A program made the translations under genes and the position numbers. Below, one piece after another: positions 37,464 to 50,141 of a DNA stretch of 64,000 bases (position 1 is the first letter of the stretch; each line of letters opens with the position of its first letter). The notes under the pieces are model-generated. The model did no database searches. It was not told the origin of the DNA and saw nothing but the letters and a program-made list of their open reading frames with translations. Source of the stretch: Cryptomeria japonica (lineage: Eukaryota > Streptophyta > Pinopsida > Cupressales > Cupressaceae); the NCBI RefSeq assembly GCF_030272615.1, contig NC_081413.1:556165136-556229135 (forward strand), in the 5' to 3' direction.

Positions 37464-38007
37464 GGTACCCCTTCAATACCTCGTACTTCCCCACACACTA
37501 TGAAGAGTGCTTTACACTTACAAAATTTGCTTTGATTTAATTAAAAAAAAACCACTTTTAAAACAATAAGAAACCACTATGCAACTAAACAAAATTCTAG
37601 TCGTACACAAACTATGCCTAGGCCTAATGGCCTCGACTTGTGAACTTGGGTAATTTTGTTTTTTGCTTTTTGCTACAACTTCAACCATATTAGACAAATT
37701 TATAGCCGGTTTATATGTTTTCGCACCTTTTGGATCCCAATGGAATTGTTTGTTTTGTGTAAAAATGCTCTAAAAAGTGAGCTGCTTGTAAAAGACAAAC
37801 AATGCTTGCATCCAAAACTAAAAAACTTGACCTCGAGGTGTCCAAATTAGATGAAAGAAAAGTCAAACCTTAGTTTTTTAGTTGCTTTGGATGGGATGGT
37901 GGGCTTTTATTTGACTCTAGAATCATGGAAACAAAACTTGTGATGTTAAGCTCCAAATGAAATCTTTATTCCTTAGTGGACATGAACAAGCTCCAAACAC
38001 CAATATT
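37464..38007 (-). other. Probable internal leader of the Cassandra-like element
   Basis: No ORF is convincing. It lies on the internal side of the primer site at 38008-38019, so its right part is expected to be leader of a minus-strand LTR element. I see no second LTR or polypurine tract, and the 4.5-kb unit interrupts the left side. Confidence 0.4.
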
Positions 38008-38019
38008 GCTTTGATACCA
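38008..38019 (-). other. Primer binding site (initiator-Met type)
   Basis: gctttgatacca on the plus strand is tggtatcaaagc on the minus strand. It starts one base inside the LTR end at 38020. Methionine-tRNA priming is the rule for Cassandra and other TRIM elements. Confidence 0.75.
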
Positions 38020-38508
38020 TGTAAGGTTTGGTGGGAATCCAATAACATTAACCTAGATCTAGGTCTGTGTCATTAGATTTCCATTGAATCTTACTTGCTC
38101 AATTGAATAAGGTTTTGATCAAATCTAATCATCATCATTACCAACTTATCCAAGAGGCAAATTAGTCATTAAATCAGCCTCTCTAGTAGGCATTTCATCC
38201 CCTTTGCAAGTGCTAGAAACATTTTTAATCTTGAGATGTTCATTAGGATTTAACTACATACTTTTTGAGTCAATCTCATTGATCCTCAATTCATGAGTAG
38301 TGTTTCATGAGAACCCATCTCTCATGAGCATGGATTTTCCACCCAGCACTAATTGCATCTAGGTGATGCTCATAGGGTGAAACATTAGGACTTCCTAGGA
38401 GTTCACCCATCCCAATACTACTTCGACTCAAGTGTGCTTAACCAGGGAGATTCCCTCAAGGTCAAGCTTATTTAGTGTTGTGACTTCCCCACACATCACC
38501 CCATTACA
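38020..38508 (-). mobile_element. Cassandra-like LTR carrying a 5S rRNA segment
   Basis: On the minus strand this 489-bp LTR starts tgtaatggggtgatgtgtgg and ends ccaaaccttaca, directly followed by the primer site. The terminal tgtaa/ttaca pair is a short inverted repeat. A 5S rRNA-derived block occupies 38375-38490, near the 5' end of the LTR and in sense orientation. Cassandra is a known terminal-repeat retrotransposon in miniature whose LTRs carry 5S sequence, so family assignment is fairly secure. The LTR is longer than the roughly 250-350 bp I would expect. Only one LTR is visible, so the copy is broken. Confidence 0.78.
38375..38490 (-). pseudogene. 5S rRNA-derived sequence within the LTR
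   Basis: The minus strand aligns to plant 5S rRNA over about 116 nt. The 3' two-thirds is clearest, at roughly 80% identity by eye. The A-box region reads gttaagcacacttgagtcg (plant 5S: gttaagcgtgcttgggcga), and the C-box region reads gggatgggtgaactcctagg (plant 5S: ggatgggtgacctcctggg). The 3' end reads aagtcctaatgtttcaccc. The 5' third is more diverged (acactaaat against gcactaatg). It is not a functional ribosomal gene. The internal promoter elements are partly kept, as is typical for Cassandra LTRs. Confidence 0.82.
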
Positions 38509-38882
38509 AATGGCAACCCCCTTTCTTTTGCTCGCATGGCCTAGTCGCTTTGGTGGTGTAGGGTTTTGATCTAGCAGCAATTCAATCTCAAAGTGGCCCT
38601 GATTGAAGAAAACTTGCATCATTCAAACAAGCTCTCAAGGTTCCAAAAGATGAACTTCGCCTTAAGCAGTTGACATTCACTTTTCCAAGGTTAATAGAGT
38701 GAAGATCAACCTAGGAGTTTTAGAAGACATCCTATATTCCTTCTTAGGTTGATAAAGAATTCTAGAGGCTGCCTTGTGAATTGATCTAAGTTGATGATAA
38801 AAAAGAAGTGACTAAGTATTAAACATGTACATCAACCTAAGCTAGTGGGAAAGGTAAGACTTTGAACCTCTAAGGATGGAAG
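38509..38882. other. Unassigned sequence between two LTR elements
   Basis: No gene or repeat is recognised. The phrase 'atcaacctaag' recurs in slightly varied form (about 38707, 38750 and 38832). Confidence 0.4.
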
Positions 38883-41104
38883 TGAAAAATAAATTGAATG
38901 AATGATTCAATAATCGGATAGTTACATTGAATGATATACACACGTATATATAGAGGTTGCAAGATGATGTTCTATAATTAGAACATAACGTTAAAGTAAA
39001 AGACTAAAGAGCTAAACGCTAAATTAACCGTGAGAGCTAAATTAAGCTTAAAAGCTAATTACATAAAAAAAGTAAATGACCATTAACCAAGGAACTAAAA
39101 ATAGGTGACTAAACATAGAATTAAATATTCTAATACCCTCCATTAATGGTCATGCTATCTATCTCACCAAGCTGCCCTCTAAATTTGAGAAACTTTGTCG
39201 GGCTCAAGGACTTGGTGAGGATATCTACAGTTTGATCTTCTGTAGTAATGTATTGCAATATCACTGATCCATCTTCAACATGCTGACAGATGAAATGACA
39301 ATGAAGCTCCACATGCTTTGTCCGCTCATGGAAGACTGGATTTTTGGCTAATTTTATAACCCCTTGATTATCACAAAACAAGGGAGTAGGTCTTGGTTGA
39401 GACATTTGCATGTCTGCAAGCACCCTATATAGCCAAATTGCCTCACATGTTGCCTTAACAGTTCCTTGATGCTCTACTTCGGTCGAGAAAAGAGCTATTG
39501 CCTGTTGCTTCTTGCTAGTCCATGTGACTGCACCTGTACCCAAGCTGAAAACGTACCCAGAAGTTGACTTTCTGTCATCAACACAACTTGCCCAATTTGA
39601 GTATGTGAAACCAACCAGCCTAGGATCTTTGCTTCTGCTGTACAGAATGCCAAAATCAAGAGTGCCCTTCCAATATCTAAGCACACGCTTCGCTGCAACC
39701 CAATGTTCAACTTTTGGGGCTGACATGAAGCGAGAAATATAGATCACAACATAACTGATGTCAGGTCTAGTGGTGGTGAGATAGATGAGGCTGCCCACTA
39801 GTTGCCTGAATGAAGACTCATCCACTACAGGTGAATCTGATTTGGCTGATAATTTGAGCCCTATCTCCATAGGTGTAGATGCAAGTTTACAATCTTGCAT
39901 TCGAAATTGCATTCGAAACTTATCCAGTAGGCTCTTGGCGTACTTTGACTGAGAAATGAATATGTGGCTATCAGTCTGCCAAACCTCTACACCGAGACAA
40001 TAATGGAGAAGTCCCAAATCTGTCATATCAAAATGCTGACACAAATTCTGTTTGACCTGCATGATCAGATGTGTTGCATTGCTAGTAATGATGAGATCAT
40101 CAACATAGACTACTAGAAATAGAATATCATCACTAGTATGTTTGACATACAAATTGGGATCTGAAGGACTCCTATGAAAGCCTTGATCAATTAAGTACTT
40201 ATCAATTCTGATGTACCATGCGCGAGGAGCCTGTTTGAGGCCATAGAGTGCTTTGACTAGTCTACATACCTAGTGTTCCTTACCGACAACCTTGAAACTT
40301 GGAGGCTGCGTCATGTAGACTTCTTCCTACAAATCACCATTGAGAAAGGCACCCTTGACGTGCATTTGATGGACTTTCCATCCAAATTGAGTTGAGAGAG
40401 CGAGGACAAGCCTAATGGTACTCATCTTGGCTGTGGGAGCAAATGTCTCCTCATAGTCGATGCCCTCCTTTTGTGAAAACCCTTTTGCCACCAACCGAGC
40501 CTTGTACTATCAAGGCTTCTATCAGCTTTATACTTGACTTTAAACACCCATTTGCAGCCAATGGGCTTCTTTCTTGGAGGAAGATCGGACAATACCCAAG
40601 TGTTACATCGTCCTACAGGTCCTAGGGTTTTCACATTTTTTTCCAAGGCAAATTCGCTTGCACAAAATTCGAGGCACCCAGAAAAATATGAGACCAACCC
40701 AGAAAAGATCTCAAAAAACCCACCAAGAATCTGAAATTAGAATGCAGATTTGATGACTCAAAAATTGAGGCACGGAAAACGATGCACCCAAAAAATATGA
40801 CGACGACCTAGTTGAGGTCTCGAAAAACTCAACAAGAATCTGCAACCAGAATAAAATTTCGACTTGAACTGAAGGGTCAAAACCCTAGTCGAAAATTGCA
40901 GAAACCCTAGGAAAAATTTCAATCTACAAAAAAAACCTCTAGGTTGTAGGCCCGAAAATCTCCAGAACCCTAAAAAAAATATGAACTGCTGCCCAACACA
41001 AAGAAATTCGCCCACAAACCAGAAACCCTACCCTCAAAAAGCCTTCAAAAAAGCAAAATTGTTTTTTTATAAAAAAACAATTAAAAGCTACCATTTTTTT
41101 GTAA
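38883..41104 (-). mobile_element. Internally reduced copia, same family as the 20-kb copia
   Basis: On the minus strand, a 3' LTR (38883-39135, 253 bp, clearly related to the 280-bp LTR at 20031) is preceded by RNase H and the second half of RT (YVDDLIITSN near 40090; DILTKSLSPTKFLKFRGQLG near 39190). Beyond about 40610 the sequence switches straight to leader sequence matching 20440-20770. Gag, protease and integrase are therefore absent. No 5' LTR is seen, and the element ends near 41104 against a piece of the 4.5-kb unit. It is broken beyond autonomous function and older than the 20-kb copy, judging from divergence. Confidence 0.85.
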
Positions 41105-41901
41105 AAGAGAGAGAGACTTGAAGAATTGTTGTTGTTTTGTTGCTAAGATTAATAAAGACATTGAAGTATGGTGTTTCTATTCAATCTTTGAAGCATTTGC
41201 ATGGTTATTCATCTTCTCAATCTAAGCTTTAAAATTTTGTTTAAGTATTAAAATTGAATGATAGAATGTTGTGTATGATGCATGGTGAAACTCATAATCC
41301 ATACCACTAGTAGTTTGTTGATTACAAATTTGCCTTGTGTGGTCAACTGGAATTCTTGATTGTGCTTGAGTCCAAATTGTTATTCGATCATTGATATGCA
41401 TTCAATTGATGGTTTCTATGTCTGGTAATAATTGGAAAATTCATTTAATCTCCTTAGAAGATTGCACTAGTTTTGGTGGAGTTGTTCTGGAGTTGTTCTT
41501 GTATGGCAATGCTAAGACTAGTAGAGTTTCTCTAGTAATCATCCTTTATACTTGCATTCCTAGGTATAGTTTAGTCTCCCTAAACCCTCATCTTTTGCAA
41601 ATTTTTGACAAACATCTAGTAGTAATAGTAAGTGAACTTCATTGCATATCATTCTAAAACCATTCCTTAAAAAGTCAAGCATCCATATCCTAAAAAGTAC
41701 CTAAGGCTCCTTGATGAAACAACAATCACAATGACTAACTGTGCTTATCCACAAGTCGTGACCTGACATTCAAGAACCTTGGGGTTATCTCAAGTGATCC
41801 TTAAGCAAATCTTCAGCATTTGAGAAACTTTGATCAAGAGAGGATAAGATACTTTTGGGTATTTTATTCTGTGTTAGATTGTGTCTAAAAACATATCAAC
41901 A
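41105..41901 (+). mobile_element. Terminal fragment of the 4.5-kb LTR-like unit
   Basis: About 800 bp matches the end of the full units (compare 55010-55738). It includes gaagcatttgcatgg, the phrase ending ggtcaactggaat, gagaggataagatacttttg and the terminus acatatcaaca at 41901. The array and the opposite end are missing. It begins where the reduced copia leader stops. Confidence 0.75.
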
Positions 41902-44446
41902 CTTAGCTTGCTAGTATTGCAAGAAAAGATAAATTTGTTTAACTTCCTATACAATTTATCGTGCACCTAATATGGAATATGAACTCATGCAATACAAACA
42001 ATGGTTTTTTTCTTTTTAAGAAATGTGTATTTATTTTCTTTCTTTCTTACTATGAAAAAAAGAAAACAAAGAAAAGAGAAATAATTTGGTAAATGGAGAA
42101 AGATTTGCTATACTATCCTTCATTCAATTATAAAAGGAAATGGGTAAATGTAATGTCCCCTGTTGGGACTTTACCCAATTTGCCCTAGAATTCCTGAATG
42201 AGGTATGTATTATGTTTGGGAATGTAAATTGACAACTTAATATCTTGATTTAGAACTTGCAACCAAGTTAGTTATCATTATGGAAGATGAATAAACATAT
42301 AAACCAACAGTGTCAAAAATAGAATCCTAATCATTATAATAATACTCATAAAGTACATGTGGGATTACTTAAAGGTACTACCCAACAACCCATTGTCATT
42401 ATGGAGCACCACTTGGGAGATCATACAAGGCGCCTCAAGCCGTTCCATCCAGCCTAGAGGCACGGAATGACATCCCTCATTCAGCCTCCCAGCCCCACTT
42501 GGGGTGTCTCTACCGAAATGGCTTCCTAGCTACTTGCATTCCTCATAAGCACTATCTCCCCTCCATAATGGGACGGCAGATTGGATGAGAGCTTTAAAGG
42601 AATCGTTATATCTATTCAATCATAGCAAGAATAACACTATATAGAAATCTATATGTAACAGTAGCAATATTTTATCTATGTAGTATTCAACTTCCTATCA
42701 AATGGAAGACAAATAACAATTCAGTCAATTAGAATGCCCTGCATTATACTTCATACCAAAATATTGACCAGTATGTCAACTGCCGTCTAATTTATTAACA
42801 GTGAGACTGCATATCTCTTGCTTAATCGCTGCTTATTCTTTCTTCTTTGATGCTGATTACTTTCTTACCTTTCTCCCTTTATATTCTCTATGGTGGAAAG
42901 AATAGACATACCCTTTCATTTAGTTGTCTTTTGAAGAGACACTACCTATACCTTTTCAAACAGTCATGACTCTTCATTTGTATTGCATCCTTTCACAATG
43001 TAATCGCTGATTAATATCAATTGTTGTTCTTAAATGAAGCCGATATTTTGACGGAGTTGGAGTGTATGAAGTAAATATTGAATCTTATGCTTCATACACA
43101 GAAGCGGTTGTGGACAGAGACTCTCTATCAGAATTTTAATGATGCATTGTGTTGATAAAAGTCACCTATGGTTCAAGGGAATTGATCGTCAGAAGATGCT
43201 AGAGGATTTATCTTGTATGCGCACTAAAGATAACAATGTAGTCTAACTACTAATAATATATAGGTTGCCAACTGAGAAGTATAAGGATGCCCTCTTTGTA
43301 TGTTTGAGAGGCCATATTACTTTAACAATCTATAAGCAATTTAGACACCTCCAAGTTTGAAACATAGTCACAAGACTTGGTTCAAGCAAGTTGAGATATT
43401 GTGTATGGTCATAAGACTTGGTTCAAACCAGTTGAGATATTGTGTTCGGGTGTGATATGTTCTTATTTCCTTTGCTCGTTTCTCCTCCCAGGCAGGCATT
43501 TATTACCCAATGGCTGATTAATGGATCAGGTGGTCTTCTTTGAAAATTGTGAAGTATTACAGAGTAAGACAATTTTCTGATTTATTTAATTAGAATAGTG
43601 TGTTATAGCCGTGGTTATGACAGTAAAACTTTAAAATAATTAAGAGATGACCAACCAATGCCAACTAACACTTAGTTACAAGGTTAATTAAACTGCTCCT
43701 CTTTTATTGGCTTTTATAAAGCATGATGTTCTGTTTTAGTAGTGTTTAGTGATTTCCTATGTCAATGACCCTTTATAATTAGATGAGAGGTGAAACCTAC
43801 AATTACTATAAGGGGTGATGGTGGTATGTAATGTATGCGAGTGGTATATATACTCTTGAAAACTTTAATATTGAGAACATAATTTTCAAAAATAATTTTC
43901 GAAGTGAAATATAAAACCATATTGTATCATTTACCTTCTATGGCAGCAAATTTGAGAATGATTTGAATATGGCCTATGACATGTTGTGGTTGGTGATTAA
44001 CATCTGGATCTGTTTGATTCAATCAATTTTGTTACCAACTCTTTTGTAGCATAAGGTTGAGTAAGTGTTAAATGCAATGTGTGGACAAGATGTGTAAATA
44101 CTAAATAGTGTGCCTTAACCAACTGTAATGGTGAAATTTAGCTATTGGTAACTTGTATCTTACATTAGTGGTTAGCTGGGTTGTATGTTGCTAATTTATA
44201 GGAGACTAAATTTAGAATTGTAAATAGCAGAAAGAAAGGAACCTATGACCATAAGATGGATCTTTGTCCAAAATGCTATTGTTATGCTTATGCATCCATG
44301 CAATGTGTTGTGCATCTAGTAAAGCTGTAAAATTCAAAGTTTTCATCAGATTTCTAATTCATTTGCGCAAAAGGAAACAGGCACAACAAAAGCAACAAAC
44401 CAGAGGAGACCAAATGATATAGAAGTGAAGTTAAACTAACTAGAAC
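41902..44446. other. No gene; possible LTR start of the TGTRATGTCCCC family
   Basis: At 42149 the sequence tgtaatgtcccctgttggga matches the start of the two flanked solo LTRs. I find no matching ggggacattaca end, so this copy may be truncated or the match may be only terminal. A GC-rich stretch around 42400-42560 follows. Nothing codes convincingly from here to 44446. Confidence 0.4.
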
Positions 44447-45371
44447 AAATGAAATATTGAAATGGCGAGAAAGGAAGAGAGAATTATTAAGTTTGGTAAA
44501 GCGATCGAATACATTCCTTTGCATTATATGATATATTTATACATGAAAGAAATCAGTAACGGTGTATTCACGGGTATAACAAATAGCTTAAAATAAGCTA
44601 ACAAACAATAGCAAACCCAAAACAAATAATAACAAGCACACACTAAATAACTATACGGAGGTGATGATGGAATATGCCAACATTCCCCCCTTATTACATC
44701 ATTGCTTTAAACTTTAAAGTACTAATAAGAGAATCCTGAAATGTTTCAAACTTCACACATGCAAGAGGCTTGGTGAAGATATCAGCACGTTCTTGTGTGG
44801 AGTAGAATTGGAGCTGAATACTGTTTTGCTGAACATGTTCTTGTATGAAGTGACAATCAACTTCATTATGCTTGGCCCGTTCATGAAACACTGGATTACG
44901 AACAAGCTTGAGAACACTCCAATTGTCACAAAAGAGGATTGTAGGATCATTTTGAGGTACCCTCAATCTTTCAAATATGCGATGTAGCCAAATTGCTTCA
45001 CAAACTGCTGCACTTGCTGCACGATATTCCGCTTCTATTGAGGAACAAGCAATTGTGGGTTGCTTCTTACTTCCCTATGAAATAGGTCTTGAATCTAGGA
45101 AGAAAACAAATCCAGATGTGGATTTTCTATCATCAACTGAACCTACATAGTCTGCATTTGTCAAGAAGAATTGATCATTCTTTTTATATTCCAAACCATG
45201 ATCCATTGCACCATGTATATACCTTAAGACCCTTTTTGCTGCATTCCAATGGGACATTTTTGGTTCTTGCATGAACCTTGATAGATAATTAACAACAAAA
45301 CTAATGTCTGGTCTAGTATAAGTCAAGTAAATCAAACTTCCAATCATTTGATGATAGAGAGTTGCATTCAC

Positions 45372-46304
45372 TGTAATGTCCCCACTTTGGAATAATATTT
45401 TATATTAAATAATAATAATAAAATTAAAATACAGAAGAATAAAAATAAAATTAAAATAAAAATATAAAAGAATATAACTAAATATAATTAAAATTTAATT
45501 AAGTTAATGAAGGGTCAAAAGACATGAAAGGAAAAGTTGTGATTCCCTCAAACATGAGAAATAAAAGGGAGAGGAAAACTTCATTTGAGGGGGTATAATT
45601 TGGAAATCAAAAGTGCAGATCTGATTTAAATAGGACGGGCAGACCCGATTGTGAAAGATTGTGTCCCTTTCAAAGGGCAGGAATAATGAAGGGTTGCACT
45701 CTTTGAAAGGGTGCTAATGGTGAAAGGGCATGTCTCTTGCCAAAGGGCATACATGATGAAGAGGTGTGACCCCTCCCTCACATTGAGAGATATAAAGGAA
45801 AGGCATCAATACAATTCCTATCCCATAGCAGATCAAACAACAGTAGAACTCTCATATTCACAGCAGTTAGTTATTACTATAAGCAGATTGCATGGAATAA
45901 GACTTATAAGTTATAACAAATAACCATTGCTCTATGAATCGATCCTCTCCCCTTCCTCTAGCAGCAATCTCCTTTAAAACGGGTAAGGGATTAGTTAAAC
46001 TAAACGATAATGAATTATAAGCAACGATTAGACTATCAAGTGATGTGGTTGGCAGCATTCTACTCCAAGGGTCACAACCTCATAGGAAAGTCATAACCCT
46101 CCAAGTCCAATGGATGAATATAAGAAGGCATTGCCAACATTCAAGGGACCATCAGCCATGAATATAATATTCAGGCGGTCAGTCTGGTTACTACTGTGGT
46201 TTTCCTTTTAAGGAGATAAAGGTACTCCCACTATAACCCTCCCTTATTTGTTGATAATTATAATCTAGGGAAAACTAGGGCACTTTACAAAAGGGGACAT
46301 TACA
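45372..46304 (+). mobile_element. Solo LTR (TGTAATGTCCCC family), 933 bp
   Basis: It starts tgtaatgtccccactttgga and ends aaaggggacattaca, so the outermost 12 bases form a perfect inverted pair. It is flanked by the 5-bp duplication ttcac (45367-45371, 46305-46309). It contains short palindromes such as ccctttcaaaggg (about 45665-45677) and related gaaaggg/ccaaaggg motifs up to 45750. There are no coding domains. It lies in the RT region of the minus-strand copia and is therefore younger. A non-autonomous DNA transposon is less likely, because a gypsy LTR in this window (61774) starts with the same 12 bases bar one. Confidence 0.85.
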
Positions 46305-49300
46305 TTCACTTGAGCAGATGTATCAGATGTAGATAACTGTAATCCTGATTCCATAGGTGTAGCCATGGGCTTGGAATCCGTCATTCTGAATTTCTCAAGT
46401 AGTGTCTTGACATATTTTTGTTGTGATACAAAGATATGGTAATTTGTTTTCCATACCTCTAAGCCTAGACAATAGTGTAGTAGTCCAAGATTTGTCATAT
46501 CAAAAGACTTATTGAGATCATTTTTGGTATAGTTTCCATCCAAATTGGGCAGCTAAAGCAAATATCATTCTAATGGTTTTTATCTTTGCAATGGGAGCAA
46601 ATGTTTCCTCATAGTCTATACCTTCTTTTTGGGCATAGCCTTTAGCTACAAGTCTAGCCTTATGTTTATCTATACTACCATCTGCCTTATACTTTGTTTT
46701 GAATATCCAGTTGTTTTGAATTTCTCAAGCAATGGGTGTAGCCATGGGCTTTGACTCTAGTGCTTCCTGAACATTAGATGGCTCAAAATTATCAACAATT
46801 GAAGTCATTAGTGCAAAGTTTACCTCATTGTGAGCCATACTGTGAGTCCTTGGACTTGAAGTGGAAGTGTCTGGGACTCCATCTAGCTTTGCATCTTGTA
46901 TGGTACTAGTATACCACTTTGGTAAGAGTTTTGTGACACTGGTGGGTGTTGATTGACTATCAACATTCCCATCATTTTTACCATCCATGTTGAATATAGG
47001 AGCACTATGTGAAGTATATGATGATGTGGAAGGAGAACTTACATCATTCTTCCCATCAAAAATTACATCTCTACTAATGTAAATCTTCTTTGTCTTTGAA
47101 TCCATAAGGCGATATGCTTTGGATTCACTACTATATCCAAGAAGAATACATTGCAATGATTTTTCATCTAGTTTCTTCCTCTTTTGTTTAAGAATGTGCA
47201 TATAGGCAGTGCATCCAAACACACGAAGATGTGAGATAGAAGGTTTTACCCTTGTCCACGCTTCCTTTGGAGTGATGCCATCGATGCCATCAAGGGCTTT
47301 GGTTGGTGCACGATTCGAAAGGTAAACTGCAGTGTGTACAACTTCAGCCCAATATGCATGTTCAAGTTGAGAATCTTTCAACATACTTTGGGCCATCTCC
47401 ACGATGATTTGATTTCTCCATTCTGCAACACCGTTTTGTTAAGGTGTGTATCTTGTAGTCAGTTGACGTTTCAGATATGTGGAGAATTCAATGCTGGTGT
47501 ATTCCCCCCTCGATTTGAGCGGAGGACATGAATACGATGACTTGTATCTTTCTCCACAAGAGTGCAAAACTCTTTGAAGTATGAAAAAGCTTCATCTTTA
47601 TGTTGCAAACAATATACCCACATTTTTTTGGTGAAATCATCAACAAAAACTTGAAAGTACCTGTATCCTTTATGAGTAGGTGTCATAGGGCCGCATAGAT
47701 TGGTATGCACCAGCTGCAAGGTTTGGTTGGCACGATGCTCACTGGTATAGAAGGGTGCTCTATTTTGTTTTTCAACAATACAGCTAGAACAAACAACATT
47801 CGACTTCTCAAGTGACGAGAGCCCTTTGACTATGCTTTTCTAACTAAGTTTTAGCAAGTAACTAGTGCTTAAATGACCAAATCTACGATGTCAAAGCATA
47901 GCAAGAACATTTTCCCTAGTCACTAAAGCTTGATTATTAGTAGTTGTATCAAGCCTAAACATTTTGCCAATCTCAGTTGCATTGGCAACAATCTTTTCAT
48001 TTTTAGACTTATCTTTGATAAGACAAATCTTTTTATCTCGATGGCTATCAAACTCAATCCTAAGGTTGTGGTCAAGAAATTGATTAACAAAAAGGAGATT
48101 TTTGGTGAGTCCTGGCACGTACAAGACATTAGTAAGCCTACAATATGCCAAACGATGTCACCAATACCTTTGATTTCATGGGTGGTATCATCTCCAATAG
48201 TGACTGTACCATGATGGGGTTTCAATGTGAAACCACTCCTGTCCAATCATGTGCTTTGTAGCACTAGAGTCCACATACCATATTGAGGTTGATTGTGAAC
48301 CATCTCTTGAAGTGTGAGCTGAAAGCATGTATTCCTCATCTGGAGAATCTTTTGCTTCAACAACTTTTCTTTGTTGTTTTTGTTTGTTCTTTTGCTCCCA
48401 TTGTGATTTGCCACTTTGAAATGGCTTCTTTGGAGATGGTTTGTTGGATGATACTTTGTTAAAGGAGTTGTACCAACAATTTTTCACATCATGTCCAACT
48501 CTTTCACATATTGGACACTTCTTCTAAGGTCTAGATGAATCCAGAATTACCAAATTGGGGAGGTCCACTAAATTGCTTCATAGTCTTCCTGCCTTTACGA
48601 TGTGTAGTCATAGTATGATCATCCTCACCATGTTCCTGGCTTATAGACTCTTCTTTTTGGAGAAGATTCACCAACTTTTCAAAAGTGGGTGTTGTCTCAG
48701 TGACATTTAAAGTTGTCACAAAGACTTTATATCTTGGAGGGAGTGCCTGTAGAACAATAGGCACCAAAAATGCATCCTCAGTCTTTTCTCCCAATGCTTG
48801 TAAGGAAGATCTCAACTCTGCAATCCTTTTGAGAATGGATTCCAATTGTTCTCCATTTTGCATCTCTAGACTGTGTAGTTGACTTTGCAAATTTCAGATC
48901 TAATTCTGATTATTCGCCTCATACATTGTCTTGAGCTTGTCCCATGCGTCTTTGGCTGTGGACAAGTCACAGATGAATTGCTGAACATCATCAGAAACAC
49001 TAAACAAAATGATCAATTTTTGCCTTTTTGTCGGCTTGATCAAATTTCTTCTACTCATCAGTATCTATTTTATGTCACATTGTGGGACCATTGACCACAT
49101 CCCAAACAAACTCGAGTTTAGTTTTGAGTTTCGTTTTCCATGCAGGATGATATTTCGGCGCAACAATTGAGAGTTTGGAAGGAATTTTGGAGAACTTCTT
49201 GCCATTTGAGCAGCTTGATATAGATGCTATGTTACCTATGTCTCGTCACTTAGAGGAGAGGAAAGAAAAACACCCCCTTTATAGAGCTAAGAATTACACA

Positions 49301-49637
49301 ATTTGTTTCATTACAGACTTACAATTTGCATTTTTCGACTCTCCCTCATTGGATTCATTAATTCATTCTTAAAAAAATGCTTTTTTAAGAAACCTTTTTG
49401 TCCAATATCTGTGTGGGATATCTCAAACTAGATGGGATATTTCATTTCAAAAACTATAATATGACAAAATAAACAAAAAGAAAAAAATATATCACCAACC
49501 GACTAGGTACCAATGGACGGTACCACAATGGACACCATATTTGATCACTTTATTGTACATACAACAATGGACACCATATCACTTTATTGAACAGACAACA
49601 ATGGACACCATATTTGCATAGATCCAGTCGGATCTCC

Positions 49638-49650
49638 GCTCTGATGATGG
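49638..49650 (-). other. Degenerate primer binding site
   Basis: The minus strand reads ccatcatcagagcggag, close to tggtatcagagcggag, the usual initiator-Met primer site plus leader start of plant copia elements. It separates the gag leader from the 5' LTR region at about 49651-50141. Confidence 0.55.
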
Positions 49651-50141
49651 ATTGCATCAAGCGGCAGCGCCCCTACAGGCCTTGCGACACTCGACAGCCG
49701 GTAGAGATATCTCGTTTGTTTCAAAATGCGCCTTGGCATTGAGCGAGATTGGCTTATACCAAGTCTAGATCCTGTGCCATTACATTGGCGCTTCACACGG
49801 CATCATCAGTGTCTCTCAACTGTGTAGTAAAAGATGTATAGTGAGATCCGATCTTGCGGCTACGAGGATGTGCACATCATGTGGTCGATTCTTCACAAGT
49901 TCAAGGCCTTCAAACCACCGATCAAGAAACCTCCGCCTCCTACAATGCTCCGCAATAGCAGCCAATCAGAGATTGTAATGAAAGCCTGATGCTTCGCTTC
50001 TCCCAGCATCCACGAACTGTAACTATGTATTCACGGGTACAACAAATAGCTTAAAATAAGCTAACAAGCAATAAAAAACCCCAAACAAATGATAACCAGC
50101 ACAAACTAACTATATGGAGGTGATGATGGAATATGCCAACA

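Larger units (their letters stand above)
44447..50141 (-). mobile_element. Ty1-copia element on the minus strand, split by a solo LTR
   Basis: The 3' LTR side is near 44447-44682 (outer edge uncertain), with a TATA motif (gtataaatatatc on the minus strand) near 44530. Both it and the LTR at the right end (to 50141) start tgttggcatattccatcatc on the minus strand. A primer-site remnant is at 49638-49650. Domains in minus-strand order: gag (about 49200-48500), zinc-knuckle region (near 48500), protease (WYVDSSATKHMIG, near 48260), integrase (HTNLCGPMTPTHKGYRYFQV near 47680; AQSMLKDSQLEHAYWAEVVH near 47360), RT (about 46720-45100) and RNase H (to about 44700). A 933-bp solo LTR lies within RT. 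It is broken with many breaks. The family differs from the 20-kb copia. Confidence 0.88.

Noticed and set aside
42149-43150. A complete third TGTRATGTCCCC solo LTR
   Set aside because: Only the starting motif is present. No matching end or target duplication was found, so it is noted as a possible truncated copy only.
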